NCBI RefSeq assembly: GCF_900110775.1
Contig: NZ_FOEP01000001.1
Location: 1 to 64,000 of the forward strand
Origin: Thalassovita taeanensis
GTDB taxonomy: Bacteria; Pseudomonadota; Alphaproteobacteria; Rhodobacterales; Rhodobacteraceae
Direction: 5' to 3'
Length of the DNA: 64,000 nt
The notes beneath the pieces are model-generated. The model did no database searches. It saw only the letters and a program-made list of their open reading frames with translations, and had not been told where the DNA came from. This document shows positions 1 to 8,508 of this stretch, piece after piece. Made by a program: the position numbers and the translations under genes. Within the stretch, counting starts at the first letter, position 1, and every line of letters starts with the position of its first letter.

Positions 1-2
1 TG

Positions 3-299
3 CCTGAGGCGGCGAATTATCAGAAGTTCGCGCAGCCCGCGTCGCGGTTCGCGCTGGTGGGCGTGTTCGTGGCGAAATACGCCGACGGCGTGCGCGTGGC
101 GGTGACCGGCGCGTCCGAGGGCGGCGTGTTTCGCTGGGCCGAGGCCGAGGCGGCGCTGACGGCGAATTTCAGCCCGGCGGCGCTGGCGGGGCTGAGCGTG
201 GACGCAGACGGGCTGATCGGCGACCTGCACGCCACACCAGCCTACCGCGCGCATCTGATCGGCGTGCTGACGGGACGGGCGGTGACGGCGGCTGGCTGA
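3..299 (+). CDS. FAD-binding subunit of a xanthine dehydrogenase/CO dehydrogenase-type hydroxylase (C-terminal fragment)
   Basis: Only the last 98 codons are in the window; the reading frame is open from base 3 and ends with TGA. The visible part matches the C-terminal domain of the medium (FAD) subunit of molybdenum hydroxylases: a YxKF element followed by SRFALVGVF near the start, a glycine-rich middle, and the characteristic AYRAHLIGVLTGRAV tail. In this family the subunit passes electrons from the Fe-S subunit to FAD. The partner subunits would lie upstream, outside the window, so the substrate (CO, purine or aromatic aldehyde) cannot be told. A GC-rich hairpin terminator follows. Confidence 0.75.
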   Translation, partial: PEAANYQKFAQPASRFALVGVFVAKYADGVRVAVTGASEGGVFRWAEAEAALTANFSPAALAGLSVDADGLIGDLHATPAYRAHLIGVLTGRAVTAAG

Positions 300-312
300 A
301 AGGCTGGCGCAA

Positions 313-340
313 GGGCGGGGGCCGCGCCCCGCCCGCGTTT
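313..340 (+). terminator. GC-rich hairpin terminator after the FAD subunit gene
   Basis: GGGCGGGG (313-320) pairs perfectly with CCCCGCCC (327-334) around a six-base loop, followed three bases later by TTTT. It sits between the stop at 299 and the convergent putR stop at 361. Confidence 0.5.
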
Positions 341-360
341 TGCGCGCGGTGGTGCTTGGA

Positions 361-831
361 TCAAAAGGCGCTGTCTTTGACCGCCTGCATCGATACGTGG
401 GTCGAGGTTGATCCGACGTACGGCAGGGCGGAAATTGTTTCGCCCAGCACGCGGCGGTAGCCTTGAATGTCTGCGGTGCGAATTTTCAGCAGGTAGTCGA
501 AGGAACCTGCAATCATGTGGCACTGCTCGATCTCGGGGACACTCATGACCGCGCGATTGAAAGCGGTCAGCGCCTTTTCGGTGGTGTCGGTCAGTTTGAC
601 CTCGGCAAAGGCGACGTGCTCCAGCCCCAGACGTTCGGGGTTCAGAACCGCGCGAAACCCTTGAATGAACCCTTCATCCTGAAGCCGCTTGAGCCGCACC
701 TGACAGGGGCTTTTGGACAGGCCGACGGTGCGGGCCAGTTCGGTGACGGGCAGACGCCCATCGGTTGCCAGCACGCGCAGGATTTTTTGGTCGATACGGT
801 CCAGATCGTCTGTGTTCTGAATGGTCTGCAT
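361..831 (-). CDS. putR: Lrp/AsnC-family regulator, probable proline-responsive activator PutR
   Basis: The 156-residue product starts MQTIQNTDDLDRIDQKIL. It has an N-terminal winged helix-turn-helix (about residues 8-60; ELARTVGLSKSPCQVRLKRL) and an Lrp/AsnC ligand-binding alpha-beta domain (about 70-150; EIEQCHMIAGSFDYLLKI). It is divergent from putA, whose product lacks the ribbon-helix-helix DNA-binding domain of enterobacterial PutA. In Rhodobacter and Agrobacterium such a divergent Lrp-type protein (PutR) activates putA in response to proline, and that role is inferred here. An in-frame start 54 bases further upstream exists, but family alignment favours 831. Confidence 0.85.
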   Translation of the reverse strand: MQTIQNTDDLDRIDQKILRVLATDGRLPVTELARTVGLSKSPCQVRLKRLQDEGFIQGFRAVLNPERLGLEHVAFAEVKLTDTTEKALTAFNRAVMSVPEIEQCHMIAGSFDYLLKIRTADIQGYRRVLGETISALPYVGSTSTHVSMQAVKDSAF

Positions 832-877
832 GGGTGTGGCCTGAATTTGATTTTGAAATCGGGCGGAATGGCTGTGA

Positions 878-897
878 ATTTCCATTCTACAGGAAAT
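878..897. promoter_or_regulatory. Dyad ATTTCC-N8-GGAAAT in the putR/putA intergenic region (candidate PutR operator)
   Basis: This is a perfect 6-bp inverted repeat with an 8-base spacer, a format common for Lrp-family sites. A -10-like TAATAT lies at 917-922 with no good -35 hexamer. If transcription starts near 929, the dyad centre is at about -41.5, a typical position for an activator. The regulator assignment is inference from gene order. Confidence 0.45.
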
Positions 898-959
898 GTG
901 ACTTTTGGCTATCTGCTAATATATGGCGGTATCCCCCCAATTTGTCGGAGCTTTGCCTG

Positions 960-3900
960 ATGTCCCGTCTTGTTCCCCTGCGTGCGGCGATCCGCGCGGC
1001 CCTGCATCGCCCTGAGGGCGCGCTTTTGAATGATCTGTGTGCGGCCGACGCCCCCGATGAGGGCGTGCGGAGCCGGGCACATGACCGCGCCAAGGGGTTG
1101 GTGCAGGCGATCCGCGGGGCGGGGAAGCCGGGGTTGATGGAAGTGTTCCTGTCGGAGTACGGGCTGTCGACCAAGGAGGGTATCGCGCTGATGTGTCTGG
1201 CCGAGGCGCTGCTGCGGGTGCCGGACCGCGAAACCATGGACGAGCTGATCGAGGACAAGATCGCGCCGTCGGAATGGGGCGCGCATCTGGGCAAATCTTC
1301 GTCCTCGTTGGTCAATGCCTCGACCTGGGCGTTGATGCTGACGGGGCGGGTGTTGAAAGAGGATGAGGGGCCGGGTGTGGCGAAGACGCTGCATGCGGCC
1401 GTCAAGCGGTTGGGCGAGCCGGTGATCCGGTCGGCGGTCAGTCGCGCGATGAAAGAGCTGGGGCATCAGTTTGTGCTGGGTCGCGACATTGCCGAGGCGG
1501 TCAAGCGCGGTGGCACGCGTGCGGCGCAGGGGTACACGTTTTCCTATGATATGCTGGGCGAGGCGGCGCTGACGGCGGCGGATGCGGCGCGGTATCACGC
1601 GGCCTATGCCGATGCGATTGCGCGGCTGGCGGGGGAATGCCGGTCGGGGGATATCCGCGAAAACCCGGGTATTTCGATCAAGCTGAGCGCGCTGCATCCG
1701 CGGTACGAGGAAGGGCAGCGGGAGCGGGTTTTGGCCGAACTGGTGCCCGCCACGCTGGCGCTTGCGCTGGCGGCGCGGGACGCAGGCATGGGGCTGAATA
1801 TTGACGCGGAAGAGGCGGACCGGCTGGATCTGTCGCTGGACGTGATCGAGGCGGTGTTGCGCGATCCGCGGCTGGCGGGCTGGGACGGGTTTGGCGTGGT
1901 GGTGCAGGCTTACGGCAAGCGCGCGGCGCCGGTGCTGGACTGGCTCTATACGCTGGCGGATGATCTGGACCGGCGGATCATGGTGCGGTTGGTCAAGGGC
2001 GCCTATTGGGACAGCGAGATCAAGCGGGCGCAGGTTGAGGGGCTGGAGGGCTTTCCGGTGCTGACGCGCAAGGTGGCGACGGATGTGTCCTATCTGTGCT
2101 GCGCGCGCAAATTGCTGGCTATGACCGACCGGATCTATCCGCAGTTTGCCACGCATAACGCCCATTCCGTAGCGGCAATTCTGGAGATGGCAGACGACAG
2201 GAAATTGTTTGAGTTCCAGCGCTTGCATGGCATGGGTGATGTTCTGCATGACGTTGTGATCAAGGCAGAAAAAACGCGGTGCCGGATCTATGCGCCGGTG
2301 GGGGCGCATCGGGATTTGCTGGCCTATCTGGTGCGGCGGCTGTTGGAAAACGGCGCGAACTCCAGCTTTGTGAACCAGATCGTGGATGAGGATGTGCCGC
2401 CTGCCGTTGTGGCTGCCGATCCGTTTGATGGGCTTGAGGGCGCGCAGGCGCGTGGGGTGGTGGCACCGGCGGAGCTGTTTGCGCCAGAGCGGCCCAACTC
2501 GATCGGGTTCGATTTGCACGAGGCGCGCGATCTGGCGCGGATCGAAGCGGCGCGGGCGCCGTTCCGGGCGCATCAGTGGCAGGCGGGGCCGTTGATCGCG
2601 GTCGGGGTTACCGGCGGCGAGGCGCATCAGGTGCTCAACCCGGCCGATCCGGCGGATGTGGTCGGGCAGGTTGTGCTGTGCGCGGCGGAGGACGTAGAAG
2701 CGGCTTTGGCGGCGGCGCGGGTTTGGGATGCCCCGGCGACAGAGCGGGCGGCGGTGCTGAACCGGGCGGCGGATCTCTATGAGGCGCGGTTTGGCGAGCT
2801 GTTCGCGGTTCTGGCACGTGAAGCAGGGAAAACCCCGCGCGACGCGGTGGCGGAATTGCGCGAAGCGGTTGATTTCCTGCGCTATTATGCGGCGCGTGGG
2901 TTGGACGACGAGCGCGCAGCGCGGGGTGTGTTCAGCTGCATTTCACCGTGGAATTTCCCGCTGGCGATTTTTTCGGGCCAGATTGGCGCGGCTTTGGCGG
3001 CGGGCAATGGCGTGCTGGCGAAACCGGCCGAGGCGACGGGGTTGGTGGCGCATCTGGCGGTGCAGATGCTGCACGAAGCCGGGGTGCCGCGCGATGTTTT
3101 GCAGCTGCTACCGGGGCATGGTGCGGTTGTGGGCGCGGCCCTGACCGGGGATGCGCGGGTGAACGGGGTGTGTTTCACCGGCTCCACGGCGACGGCGCAG
3201 CGGATCAATCGGGCGATGGCCAAGGGCATGGCAGCAGATGCGCCGTTGATCGCGGAAACCGGCGGGTTGAACGCGATGATCGTGGACAGCACGGCGCTGC
3301 CGGAACAGGTGGTACGCGATATCATCGCCTCGGCGTTTCAGTCGGCGGGTCAGCGATGCTCGGCCTTGAGATGTGTTTATATTCAAGAGGATATCGCGCC
3401 AAGCTTAACCAGAATGCTGTTCGGGGCGATGGACGAGCTGACGCTGGGCAACCCATGGGCGCACGAGACCGATGTGGGGCCGGTGATTGATGCGCGGGCG
3501 CAGGCGGATTTCGCAGCATATTTGGATCAGGCACAGGCAGAGGGGCGGATTTTGCACCGGGTCAATGCGCCGGAAACGGGGCATTTCATCGGACCGGCCG
3601 TGGTTCAGGTCCGGGGCCTAAGTGACTTGAAACGCGAGATTTTCGGGCCGGTTTTGCATGTTGCGACATTCAAGGCGGATCAGATTGATGCGGTGGTGGA
3701 TGCGGTGAATGCCAGCGGCTATGGGCTGACGTTTGGGCTGCACACGCGGATTGATGGACGGGTGGAGCAGGTGACGGCGCGGCTGAAGGTGGGCAATGCT
3801 TATGTCAACCGCAACCAGATCGGGGCGATTGTCGGCAGTCAGCCGTTTGGCGGCGAGGGGCTGTCGGGGACCGGGCCGAAGGCTGGGGGGCCGTCTTATC

Positions 3901-4439
3901 TGCCGCGCTTCAAGACGGTTGAGCGGCTGGAATCGCCCGCGCAGGACGGCGAGGCGGTGGATGTGGCCGAGGTGCAAGCGCGGCTCAAGGTGTTGAAAAG
4001 GCTTGACCTTCCCAAGCTGTCGGCGGTGGAATTGCCGGGGGTGACGGGGGAATCGAACCGGTTGTCGACCTATGGGCGCGGCACGGTTTTGTGTCTGGGA
4101 CCAACGGCGCAAGAGGCGATGGATCAGGCGCGGGTCGCGATGGACAATGGCTGTCAGGCGCTGGCGGTGGCACCGGGCATTCCGGCGGCGCTGGGGTTTG
4201 ATGGCGTGCTGCCGCGCGGGGCGCTGGAGCATCTGCAAGGTGTTGATCTTGTGGCACTTTATGGAGAGGATGAGGACTTGAGTGCCACCCGGAACGCGCT
4301 GGCCAAGCGCGCCGGGGCGCTGATTTCGCTGGTGTGCGGGACCGATCTGGCGGCGCGGTGCGTGCTGGAGCGGCATGTCTGTGTGGACACCACCGCGGCG
4401 GGCGGAAATGCGGCCTTGCTGGCGGCGGGAGAGGCGTAA
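960..4439 (+). CDS. putA: Bifunctional proline dehydrogenase / L-glutamate-gamma-semialdehyde dehydrogenase PutA
   Basis: The 1159-residue enzyme oxidises proline to P5C on FAD and then to glutamate with NAD+. An N-terminal helical region and the proline dehydrogenase barrel occupy roughly residues 60-500 (ISIKLSALHPRYE, LVKGAYWDSEIK, ATHNAHS). The aldehyde dehydrogenase domain covers about 550-1040 (CISPWNFPLAIF, ETGGLNAMIVD) with the catalytic cysteine in SAGQRCSAL (C800). A C-terminal extension follows. It is shorter than enterobacterial PutA because the DNA-binding ribbon-helix-helix domain is absent, in keeping with control by the divergent putR. The ATG at 960 is chosen because GGAG lies 9 bases upstream; the frame stays open further upstream, but that part would overlap putR. 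Confidence 0.97.
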   Translation: MSRLVPLRAAIRAALHRPEGALLNDLCAADAPDEGVRSRAHDRAKGLVQAIRGAGKPGLMEVFLSEYGLSTKEGIALMCLAEALLRVPDRETMDELIEDKIAPSEWGAHLGKSSSSLVNASTWALMLTGRVLKEDEGPGVAKTLHAAVKRLGEPVIRSAVSRAMKELGHQFVLGRDIAEAVKRGGTRAAQGYTFSYDMLGEAALTAADAARYHAAYADAIARLAGECRSGDIRENPGISIKLSALHPRYEEGQRERVLAELVPATLALALAARDAGMGLNIDAEEADRLDLSLDVIEAVLRDPRLAGWDGFGVVVQAYGKRAAPVLDWLYTLADDLDRRIMVRLVKGAYWDSEIKRAQVEGLEGFPVLTRKVATDVSYLCCARKLLAMTDRIYPQFATHNAHSVAAILEMADDRKLFEFQRLHGMGDVLHDVVIKAEKTRCRIYAPVGAHRDLLAYLVRRLLENGANSSFVNQIVDEDVPPAVVAADPFDGLEGAQARGVVAPAELFAPERPNSIGFDLHEARDLARIEAARAPFRAHQWQAGPLIAVGVTGGEAHQVLNPADPADVVGQVVLCAAEDVEAALAAARVWDAPATERAAVLNRAADLYEARFGELFAVLAREAGKTPRDAVAELREAVDFLRYYAARGLDDERAARGVFSCISPWNFPLAIFSGQIGAALAAGNGVLAKPAEATGLVAHLAVQMLHEAGVPRDVLQLLPGHGAVVGAALTGDARVNGVCFTGSTATAQRINRAMAKGMAADAPLIAETGGLNAMIVDSTALPEQVVRDIIASAFQSAGQRCSALRCVYIQEDIAPSLTRMLFGAMDELTLGNPWAHETDVGPVIDARAQADFAAYLDQAQAEGRILHRVNAPETGHFIGPAVVQVRGLSDLKREIFGPVLHVATFKADQIDAVVDAVNASGYGLTFGLHTRIDGRVEQVTARLKVGNAYVNRNQIGAIVGSQPFGGEGLSGTGPKAGGPSYLPRFKTVERLESPAQDGEAVDVAEVQARLKVLKRLDLPKLSAVELPGVTGESNRLSTYGRGTVLCLGPTAQEAMDQARVAMDNGCQALAVAPGIPAALGFDGVLPRGALEHLQGVDLVALYGEDEDLSATRNALAKRAGALISLVCGTDLAARCVLERHVCVDTTAAGGNAALLAAGEA

Positions 4440-4456
4440 AACGCCGGGCACAGGGC

Positions 4457-4513
4457 GTGCACCATGCGTGCACCGCCCGTGCACCGGCCAGGCGACCTTT
4501 CCAAGCGACCTTT
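4457..4513. repeat. Short direct repeats: three GTGCACC at 11-bp period, then two GCGACCTTT
   Basis: GTGCACC occurs at 4457-4463, 4468-4474 and 4479-4485, exactly 11 bp apart (one helical turn). GCGACCTTT then occurs at 4492-4500 and 4505-4513. They lie between putA and the TRAP operon, with no gene in the 245-base gap. Helically phased repeats upstream of an operon suggest a binding site for a multimeric regulator, but the protein is unknown. Confidence 0.5.
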
Positions 4514-4575
4514 GCAAGGTTGCGTGCCGGGGCCGCAGGGGGCGGCGCGAGAGCAGGCAGAGCGGCCTACCCACT

Positions 4576-4596
4576 ATCCGGTAGATAGGACCGGAT
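4576..4596. promoter_or_regulatory. Perfect dyad ATCCGGT-N7-ACCGGAT upstream of the TRAP operon
   Basis: The perfect 7-bp arms are separated by 7 bases and lie 89 bp before the dctP start. Size and symmetry fit an operator for a dimeric repressor. No regulator gene is adjacent, so its partner is not identified. Confidence 0.4.
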
Positions 4597-4684
4597 CGGG
4601 CGCTTAAGGCTTGGCAGGCGCAGCCCTGTCGGCTAGCTTTCGCCGCAAGTGGCCCATGGGAGTGGCTACGAAAGGGAGAATTGC

Positions 4685-5701
4685 ATGAAACATTTGCTGA
4701 CGAAGGCTGCTGTTGCGGCCCTTGCCATTGGTTTTGCAACCGAGTCGATGGCTGTTGAATGGAACGTTTCGGTCTGGGGCAAGCGCCGCGCCTTCACCGA
4801 GCACGTCGAAAAGCTGGCTGAGCTGGTTTCGGCCAAGACCAACGGCGAGTTCACGATGAACATCAGCTATGGTGGTCTGTCGAAGAACCGTGAGAACCTG
4901 GATGGGATCAGCATCGGCGCGTTTGAGATGGCGCAGTTCTGTGCCGGGTATCACCGCGACAAGAACCCGACCATCACCGTTCTGGAACTGCCGTTTCTGG
5001 GCGTCAACAACCTGACCGAGGAAGTGGCGATCAGCCACGCGGTTTATGCCCACCCGGCAGTAGCCAAGGATCTGGCGCGCTGGAATGCCAAGCTGCTGAT
5101 GACCTCGCCAATGCCGCAGTACAACATTGTGGGCACCAGCGAGCCGCGTGACACGCTGGAGAAGATGGCGGGCATGCGGGTGCGTGCAACCGGCGGGATC
5201 GGGCAGGCGTTCGAGAAAGTCGGCGCGGTACCGACCTCGGTGACGGCAACAGAAGCGTATAGCGCGATGGAATCCGGCGTTGTCGACACGGTGGCCTTTG
5301 CTCCGCACGCGCATCTGTCGTTCCGCACCATTGATCAGGCGACCTGGTGGACGGCGAACCTGAACCCCGGCACGGTCAACTGCCCGGTGGTGGTGAATAT
5401 CGACGCCTATGAGGATCTGTCGGACGAGCACCGCGCGGCGCTGGATGGCTCGGTTGACGAGTCGATTGCCTTCTATGTCGAGAACTATGGCAAGCTGCTG
5501 ACCCGTTGGGACGAGGTTCTGACCGAGAAGAACGTGCAGAAGGTCATGATCAGCGACGAGGAGCTGACCAAGTTCCACGCGGTCGCGGCCGATCCGATTC
5601 GTGAAAAGTGGATCGCAGACATGACGGCGCAGGGCATTCCGGCGCAGGAACTGTACGATCTGATGATGACCACGCTGGCAGAGACCCGCGCGGCAAACTG
5701 A
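4685..5701 (+). CDS. TRAP transporter substrate-binding protein (DctP family)
   Basis: The 338-residue periplasmic binding protein has a Sec signal peptide (MKHLLTKAAVAALAIG..ESMA, cleavage about residue 23). The mature start, VEWNVSVWGKRRAFTEHVEKLAELV, is that of DctP-family receptors. The MAGMRVRATGGIGQAFEKVG segment carries the conserved arginine that in this family binds the ligand carboxylate. It is the first gene of a SBP-small-large TRAP operon. The ligand is not evident; location next to putA does not prove an amino-acid substrate. The start at 4685 follows AAAGGGAGAA; an upstream in-frame start would prevent a clean signal peptide. Confidence 0.93.
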   Translation: MKHLLTKAAVAALAIGFATESMAVEWNVSVWGKRRAFTEHVEKLAELVSAKTNGEFTMNISYGGLSKNRENLDGISIGAFEMAQFCAGYHRDKNPTITVLELPFLGVNNLTEEVAISHAVYAHPAVAKDLARWNAKLLMTSPMPQYNIVGTSEPRDTLEKMAGMRVRATGGIGQAFEKVGAVPTSVTATEAYSAMESGVVDTVAFAPHAHLSFRTIDQATWWTANLNPGTVNCPVVVNIDAYEDLSDEHRAALDGSVDESIAFYVENYGKLLTRWDEVLTEKNVQKVMISDEELTKFHAVAADPIREKWIADMTAQGIPAQELYDLMMTTLAETRAAN

Positions 5702-5790
5702 GCGACTTGAGAAAGCGGACCGTTCCGGCATCTGGGATGTCGGGGCGGTCTTACTGTCTTTCGGGATAACAATAAGAACAGGGGGCACGC

Positions 5791-6435
5791 ATGGCGGGAA
5801 GTTCGGCTGTGCTGGAGGATGGCTCGATTCTGAGCCGTCTGGACCAGAAACTTTACCGGATCGAGACCGGGATGGCATTGATCGCCGGGTTGGCGGTGTT
5901 TTCGCTGATGCTGCTGGCGGTGATCTCGGTGAGCGGGCGCAACCTGTTTAACCAGCCGTTGCCGGGGTATGTGGACTGGATCGAGCAGGCGATGCCGCTG
6001 ATCGCCTTTTTGGGCGTGTCCTATACCCAGCGCGACGGCGGGCATATTCGCATGGATATTCTGGTGGGACGGCTGAATGGCCGCATGCTGTGGTCGGCCG
6101 AGCTGATTACCGGGGTGGTGATGCTGGGGCTGATGATGCTGTTGGTCTGGGGCAGCTGGGCGCATTTCCAGCGTAGTTTTGATTTCACCGCGCCGCTGTG
6201 GAGCCGCGACAGTTCGATCGACATCAGCCTGCCGCTGTGGCCTGCCAAGTTGTTGGCGCCGGTGGCGTTTTCGGTGTTGTGCCTGCGCATGGCGTTGCAG
6301 GTTTGGGGCTATGGCCGGGCGTTGGTCTTGGGGCTGAGCGAGCCGGTGGCGGTGCCGTTGGTGATGTCGGCGGCAGCGCAGGCGGCCGAAGAGGCGCTGC
6401 ATGTTGGTGGCTTTGAAGATGAAGGGGGCCGCTGA
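5791..6435 (+). CDS. TRAP transporter small permease subunit (DctQ family)
   Basis: The 214-residue membrane protein has four predicted transmembrane segments (about 30-50, 67-85, 105-125 and 150-170). The DctQ core motif region is visible at LPGYVDWIEQAMPLIAFLG and YTQRDGGHIRMD. Its TGA overlaps the ATG of the large subunit by one base, so the two are translationally coupled. It bridges the binding protein and the large permease in the inner membrane. Confidence 0.92.
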   Translation: MAGSSAVLEDGSILSRLDQKLYRIETGMALIAGLAVFSLMLLAVISVSGRNLFNQPLPGYVDWIEQAMPLIAFLGVSYTQRDGGHIRMDILVGRLNGRMLWSAELITGVVMLGLMMLLVWGSWAHFQRSFDFTAPLWSRDSSIDISLPLWPAKLLAPVAFSVLCLRMALQVWGYGRALVLGLSEPVAVPLVMSAAAQAAEEALHVGGFEDEGGR

Positions 6436-7835
6436 TGGACTCGGTTGAAATTGGGATTGTCGTTTCGGGTCTTATGCTGGTGTTCGTGCTGCTGGGGATG
6501 CGGGTGGCGTTTGCCGCCGGTCTGACCGGGCTGATCGGCTTGGTCTGGATTTTCTGGGCCAAGAAGGGGTACGACCCCGAGGACTTTGGCTGGGCGTTGA
6601 CGGTGGCGGTGAAAACCGCGGGTCAGGTGCCGCATTCGAAGGTCAGCAGTCAGGCGCTGAGCCTGATCCCGACCTTCATTCTGATCGGGTATCTGGCGTA
6701 TTATGCCGGGCTGACCAAGGCGCTGTTCGAGGCGGCAAAGCGCTGGGTCGGCTGGGTGCCGGGCGGTTTGGCGGTGGCGACGGTGTTCGCCACGGCGGGG
6801 TTTGCAGCGGTGTCGGGGGCCAGCGTGGCGACCTCGGCGGTGTTTGCGCGTATCGCGATCCCCGAGATGTTGCAGGTCGGGTATGACAAGCGGTTCGCAG
6901 CCGGGGTTGTGGCGGCAGCGGGGACGCTGGCCAGTCTGATCCCGCCCTCGGCGATTCTGGTGATCTATGCGATCATCGTGGAGCAGGACGTGGGCAAGCT
7001 GTTGTTGGCGGGCTTCATTCCGGGGGCGTTTTCGGCGGTGGTCTATGCCTCGTTGATCATGGGGATGGCGGTGCTTTGGCCCAGCTTCGGCCCGCCGGTG
7101 CGCGGCTATAGCTGGAAAGAGCGGCTGACGTCGTTGCCGCCGGCCTTTCCGATCTTTTTCGTGGTGCTGGTGATCATCTTCTTCATCTACAACCCGTTTG
7201 GCGGCGACCCTTGGGGCACGCCGACCGAGGGCGGGGCATTGGGGGCCTTTGTGGTGTTCTTGATGGCCTTGCTGCGCGGGATGCGGTGGGGGCAGTTCAA
7301 GGATGCGCTGCTGGAGACGGCCAAGCTGTCGGCGATGATCTTTACCATCATCTGGGGCGTGCTGATCTATGTGCGCTTCCTTGGGTTTGCCGATCTGCCG
7401 GGGGCGTTTTCAGACTGGATTACCAGCCTGCACCAGCCGCCGATGATGACGCTGATCTTTATCCTGCTGGCCTATGCGGTGCTGGGCATGTTCATGGATG
7501 CGATCGGGATGCTGCTGCTGACGTTGCCGGTGGTGTATCCGGCGGTCATGGCGCTGAATGGTGGTGAATTCGTCAGTGCCGCCGACAGTGCCTTTGGCAT
7601 GTCGGGGCCGATGTGCGCGATCTGGTTCGGGATCCTGGTGGTGAAGATGGCCGAGTTCTGTCTGATCACACCGCCGATCGGGCTGAACTGTTTCGTTGTC
7701 GCCGGGGTGCGTGATGATCTGAGCGTGCAGGATGTGTTCTGGGGCGTGACGCCGTTTTTCATCGCCGACGCGGTGACGATCGGGCTGTTGGTTGCCTTCC
7801 CGTGGATCGTGCTGTGGTTGCCCTCGCTGGCATAG
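6435..7835 (+). CDS. TRAP transporter large permease subunit (DctM family)
   Basis: The 466-residue, highly hydrophobic protein has the usual DctM length and about twelve membrane segments. Family landmarks are GFAAVSGASVATSAVFARIAIPEM, GTLASLIPPSAILVIYAIIVEQ, GMFMDAIGMLLLTLPVVYP and the C-terminal LITPPIGLNCFVVAGV. It is the ion-coupled translocation subunit (Na+ or H+, as known for the family). A strong terminator follows directly. Confidence 0.94.
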   Translation: MDSVEIGIVVSGLMLVFVLLGMRVAFAAGLTGLIGLVWIFWAKKGYDPEDFGWALTVAVKTAGQVPHSKVSSQALSLIPTFILIGYLAYYAGLTKALFEAAKRWVGWVPGGLAVATVFATAGFAAVSGASVATSAVFARIAIPEMLQVGYDKRFAAGVVAAAGTLASLIPPSAILVIYAIIVEQDVGKLLLAGFIPGAFSAVVYASLIMGMAVLWPSFGPPVRGYSWKERLTSLPPAFPIFFVVLVIIFFIYNPFGGDPWGTPTEGGALGAFVVFLMALLRGMRWGQFKDALLETAKLSAMIFTIIWGVLIYVRFLGFADLPGAFSDWITSLHQPPMMTLIFILLAYAVLGMFMDAIGMLLLTLPVVYPAVMALNGGEFVSAADSAFGMSGPMCAIWFGILVVKMAEFCLITPPIGLNCFVVAGVRDDLSVQDVFWGVTPFFIADAVTIGLLVAFPWIVLWLPSLA

Positions 7836-7868
7836 GGACGGATGCCGGGTAAGACGGCAGGCAAACAG

Positions 7869-7903
7869 AAAACGGCGCTCCCATATCCGGGGGCGCCGTT
7901 TTT
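7869..7903. terminator. Bidirectional intrinsic terminator between dctM and hemP
   Basis: AACGGCGC (7871-7878) pairs with GCGCCGTT (7893-7900) and is followed by a T run on the plus strand. An A run on the other side gives a T run on the minus strand, so it can end both the TRAP and the hemP transcripts. Confidence 0.8.
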
Positions 7904-7925
7904 GCATTGTGGGCCTGTACGATGG

Positions 7926-8099
7926 TTACTTGGTCAGGATCAGCTTGCCGGCGCGGGTGATGCGCAGGCTGTAGATCTGATCGCCCAGCACGATCTGTGC
8001 TTGGGTGCCGCCCTGTGTCAGCTCCATCGCGTTATGGGTGGGCAGGCGCGGGATCGGCACTTCGCTGGCGCCGTCGCGGTTCAGTCTCATGGTGGTCAT
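7926..8099 (-). CDS. hemP: Hemin uptake protein HemP
   Basis: The 57-residue product has the HemP signature at the C terminus: QIVLGDQIYSLRITRAGKLILTK, ending exactly at the family's terminal LTK. HemP is a small cytoplasmic protein linked to haem/iron acquisition and is normally iron regulated; how it works is poorly understood. Its ATG overlaps the TGA of the upstream microprotein (ATGA), so the two are probably translated together. No haem receptor or haem ABC transporter is next to it, so it stands alone here. Confidence 0.85.
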   Translation of the reverse strand: MTTMRLNRDGASEVPIPRLPTHNAMELTQGGTQAQIVLGDQIYSLRITRAGKLILTK

Positions 8100-8260
8100 A
8101 TGGTTTTCTCCTGCTGGTCGAGCCGGTCCAGAAGCCATTCGAGGGTAAAGGCCCCGGCGATGCCGGAGTCTGTCCAGAGCGACAGAAGAAGTGGTCGGTC
8201 ATGGGCGGCTGGACCCGCGTATCGGGGCGGTCCGGCCATGGTGGTCTGCGCGTTTCTCAT
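8096..8260 (-). CDS. Hypothetical 54-residue microprotein coupled to hemP
   Basis: The short frame reads MRNAQTTMAGPPRYAG, with a hydrophobic middle (RPLLLSLWTDSGIAGAFTLEWLL) and a charged end (DRLDQQEKTI). The four-base ATGA overlap with hemP and an AAGGGA ribosome site about 8 bases before the 8260 ATG support translation. Another ATG at 8287 has no ribosome site. I do not recognise a family, and the function is unknown beyond probable co-expression with hemP. Confidence 0.5.
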   Translation of the reverse strand: MRNAQTTMAGPPRYAGPAAHDRPLLLSLWTDSGIAGAFTLEWLLDRLDQQEKTI

Positions 8261-8356
8261 TGCGAACGTCCCTTGGTTACGTGGCATCGGGCTGTCGCCA
8301 AGGCGCGGACGCTGGGCGGTGGCTGGATATGCAATAAAGGTGACTTAAATAGTAAG

Positions 8357-8380
8357 GTATGTCAAGCCAAGGTGTCGCAC
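8357..8380 (-). promoter_or_regulatory. Weak -35-like element for the hemP unit
   Basis: TTGACA reads on the minus strand at 8366-8361, upstream of the microprotein, next to the AT-rich stretch ACTTAAATAGT (8344-8354). No convincing -10 at 16-18 bp was found, so only the -35 match and AT-richness support it. Confidence 0.2.
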
Positions 8381-8508
8381 CCTGATTGAATTTCCCCGGT
8401 GCGTGCTTAATGCGCGGTCAATATGGCGTATCGGCAGCGGGCCGGGGGTGGGCTGGTGGTGCGCGGGGCGTTGGCGTAGAAGGGCCGGGCGCGCAAGGAG
8501 GCCGGTCG

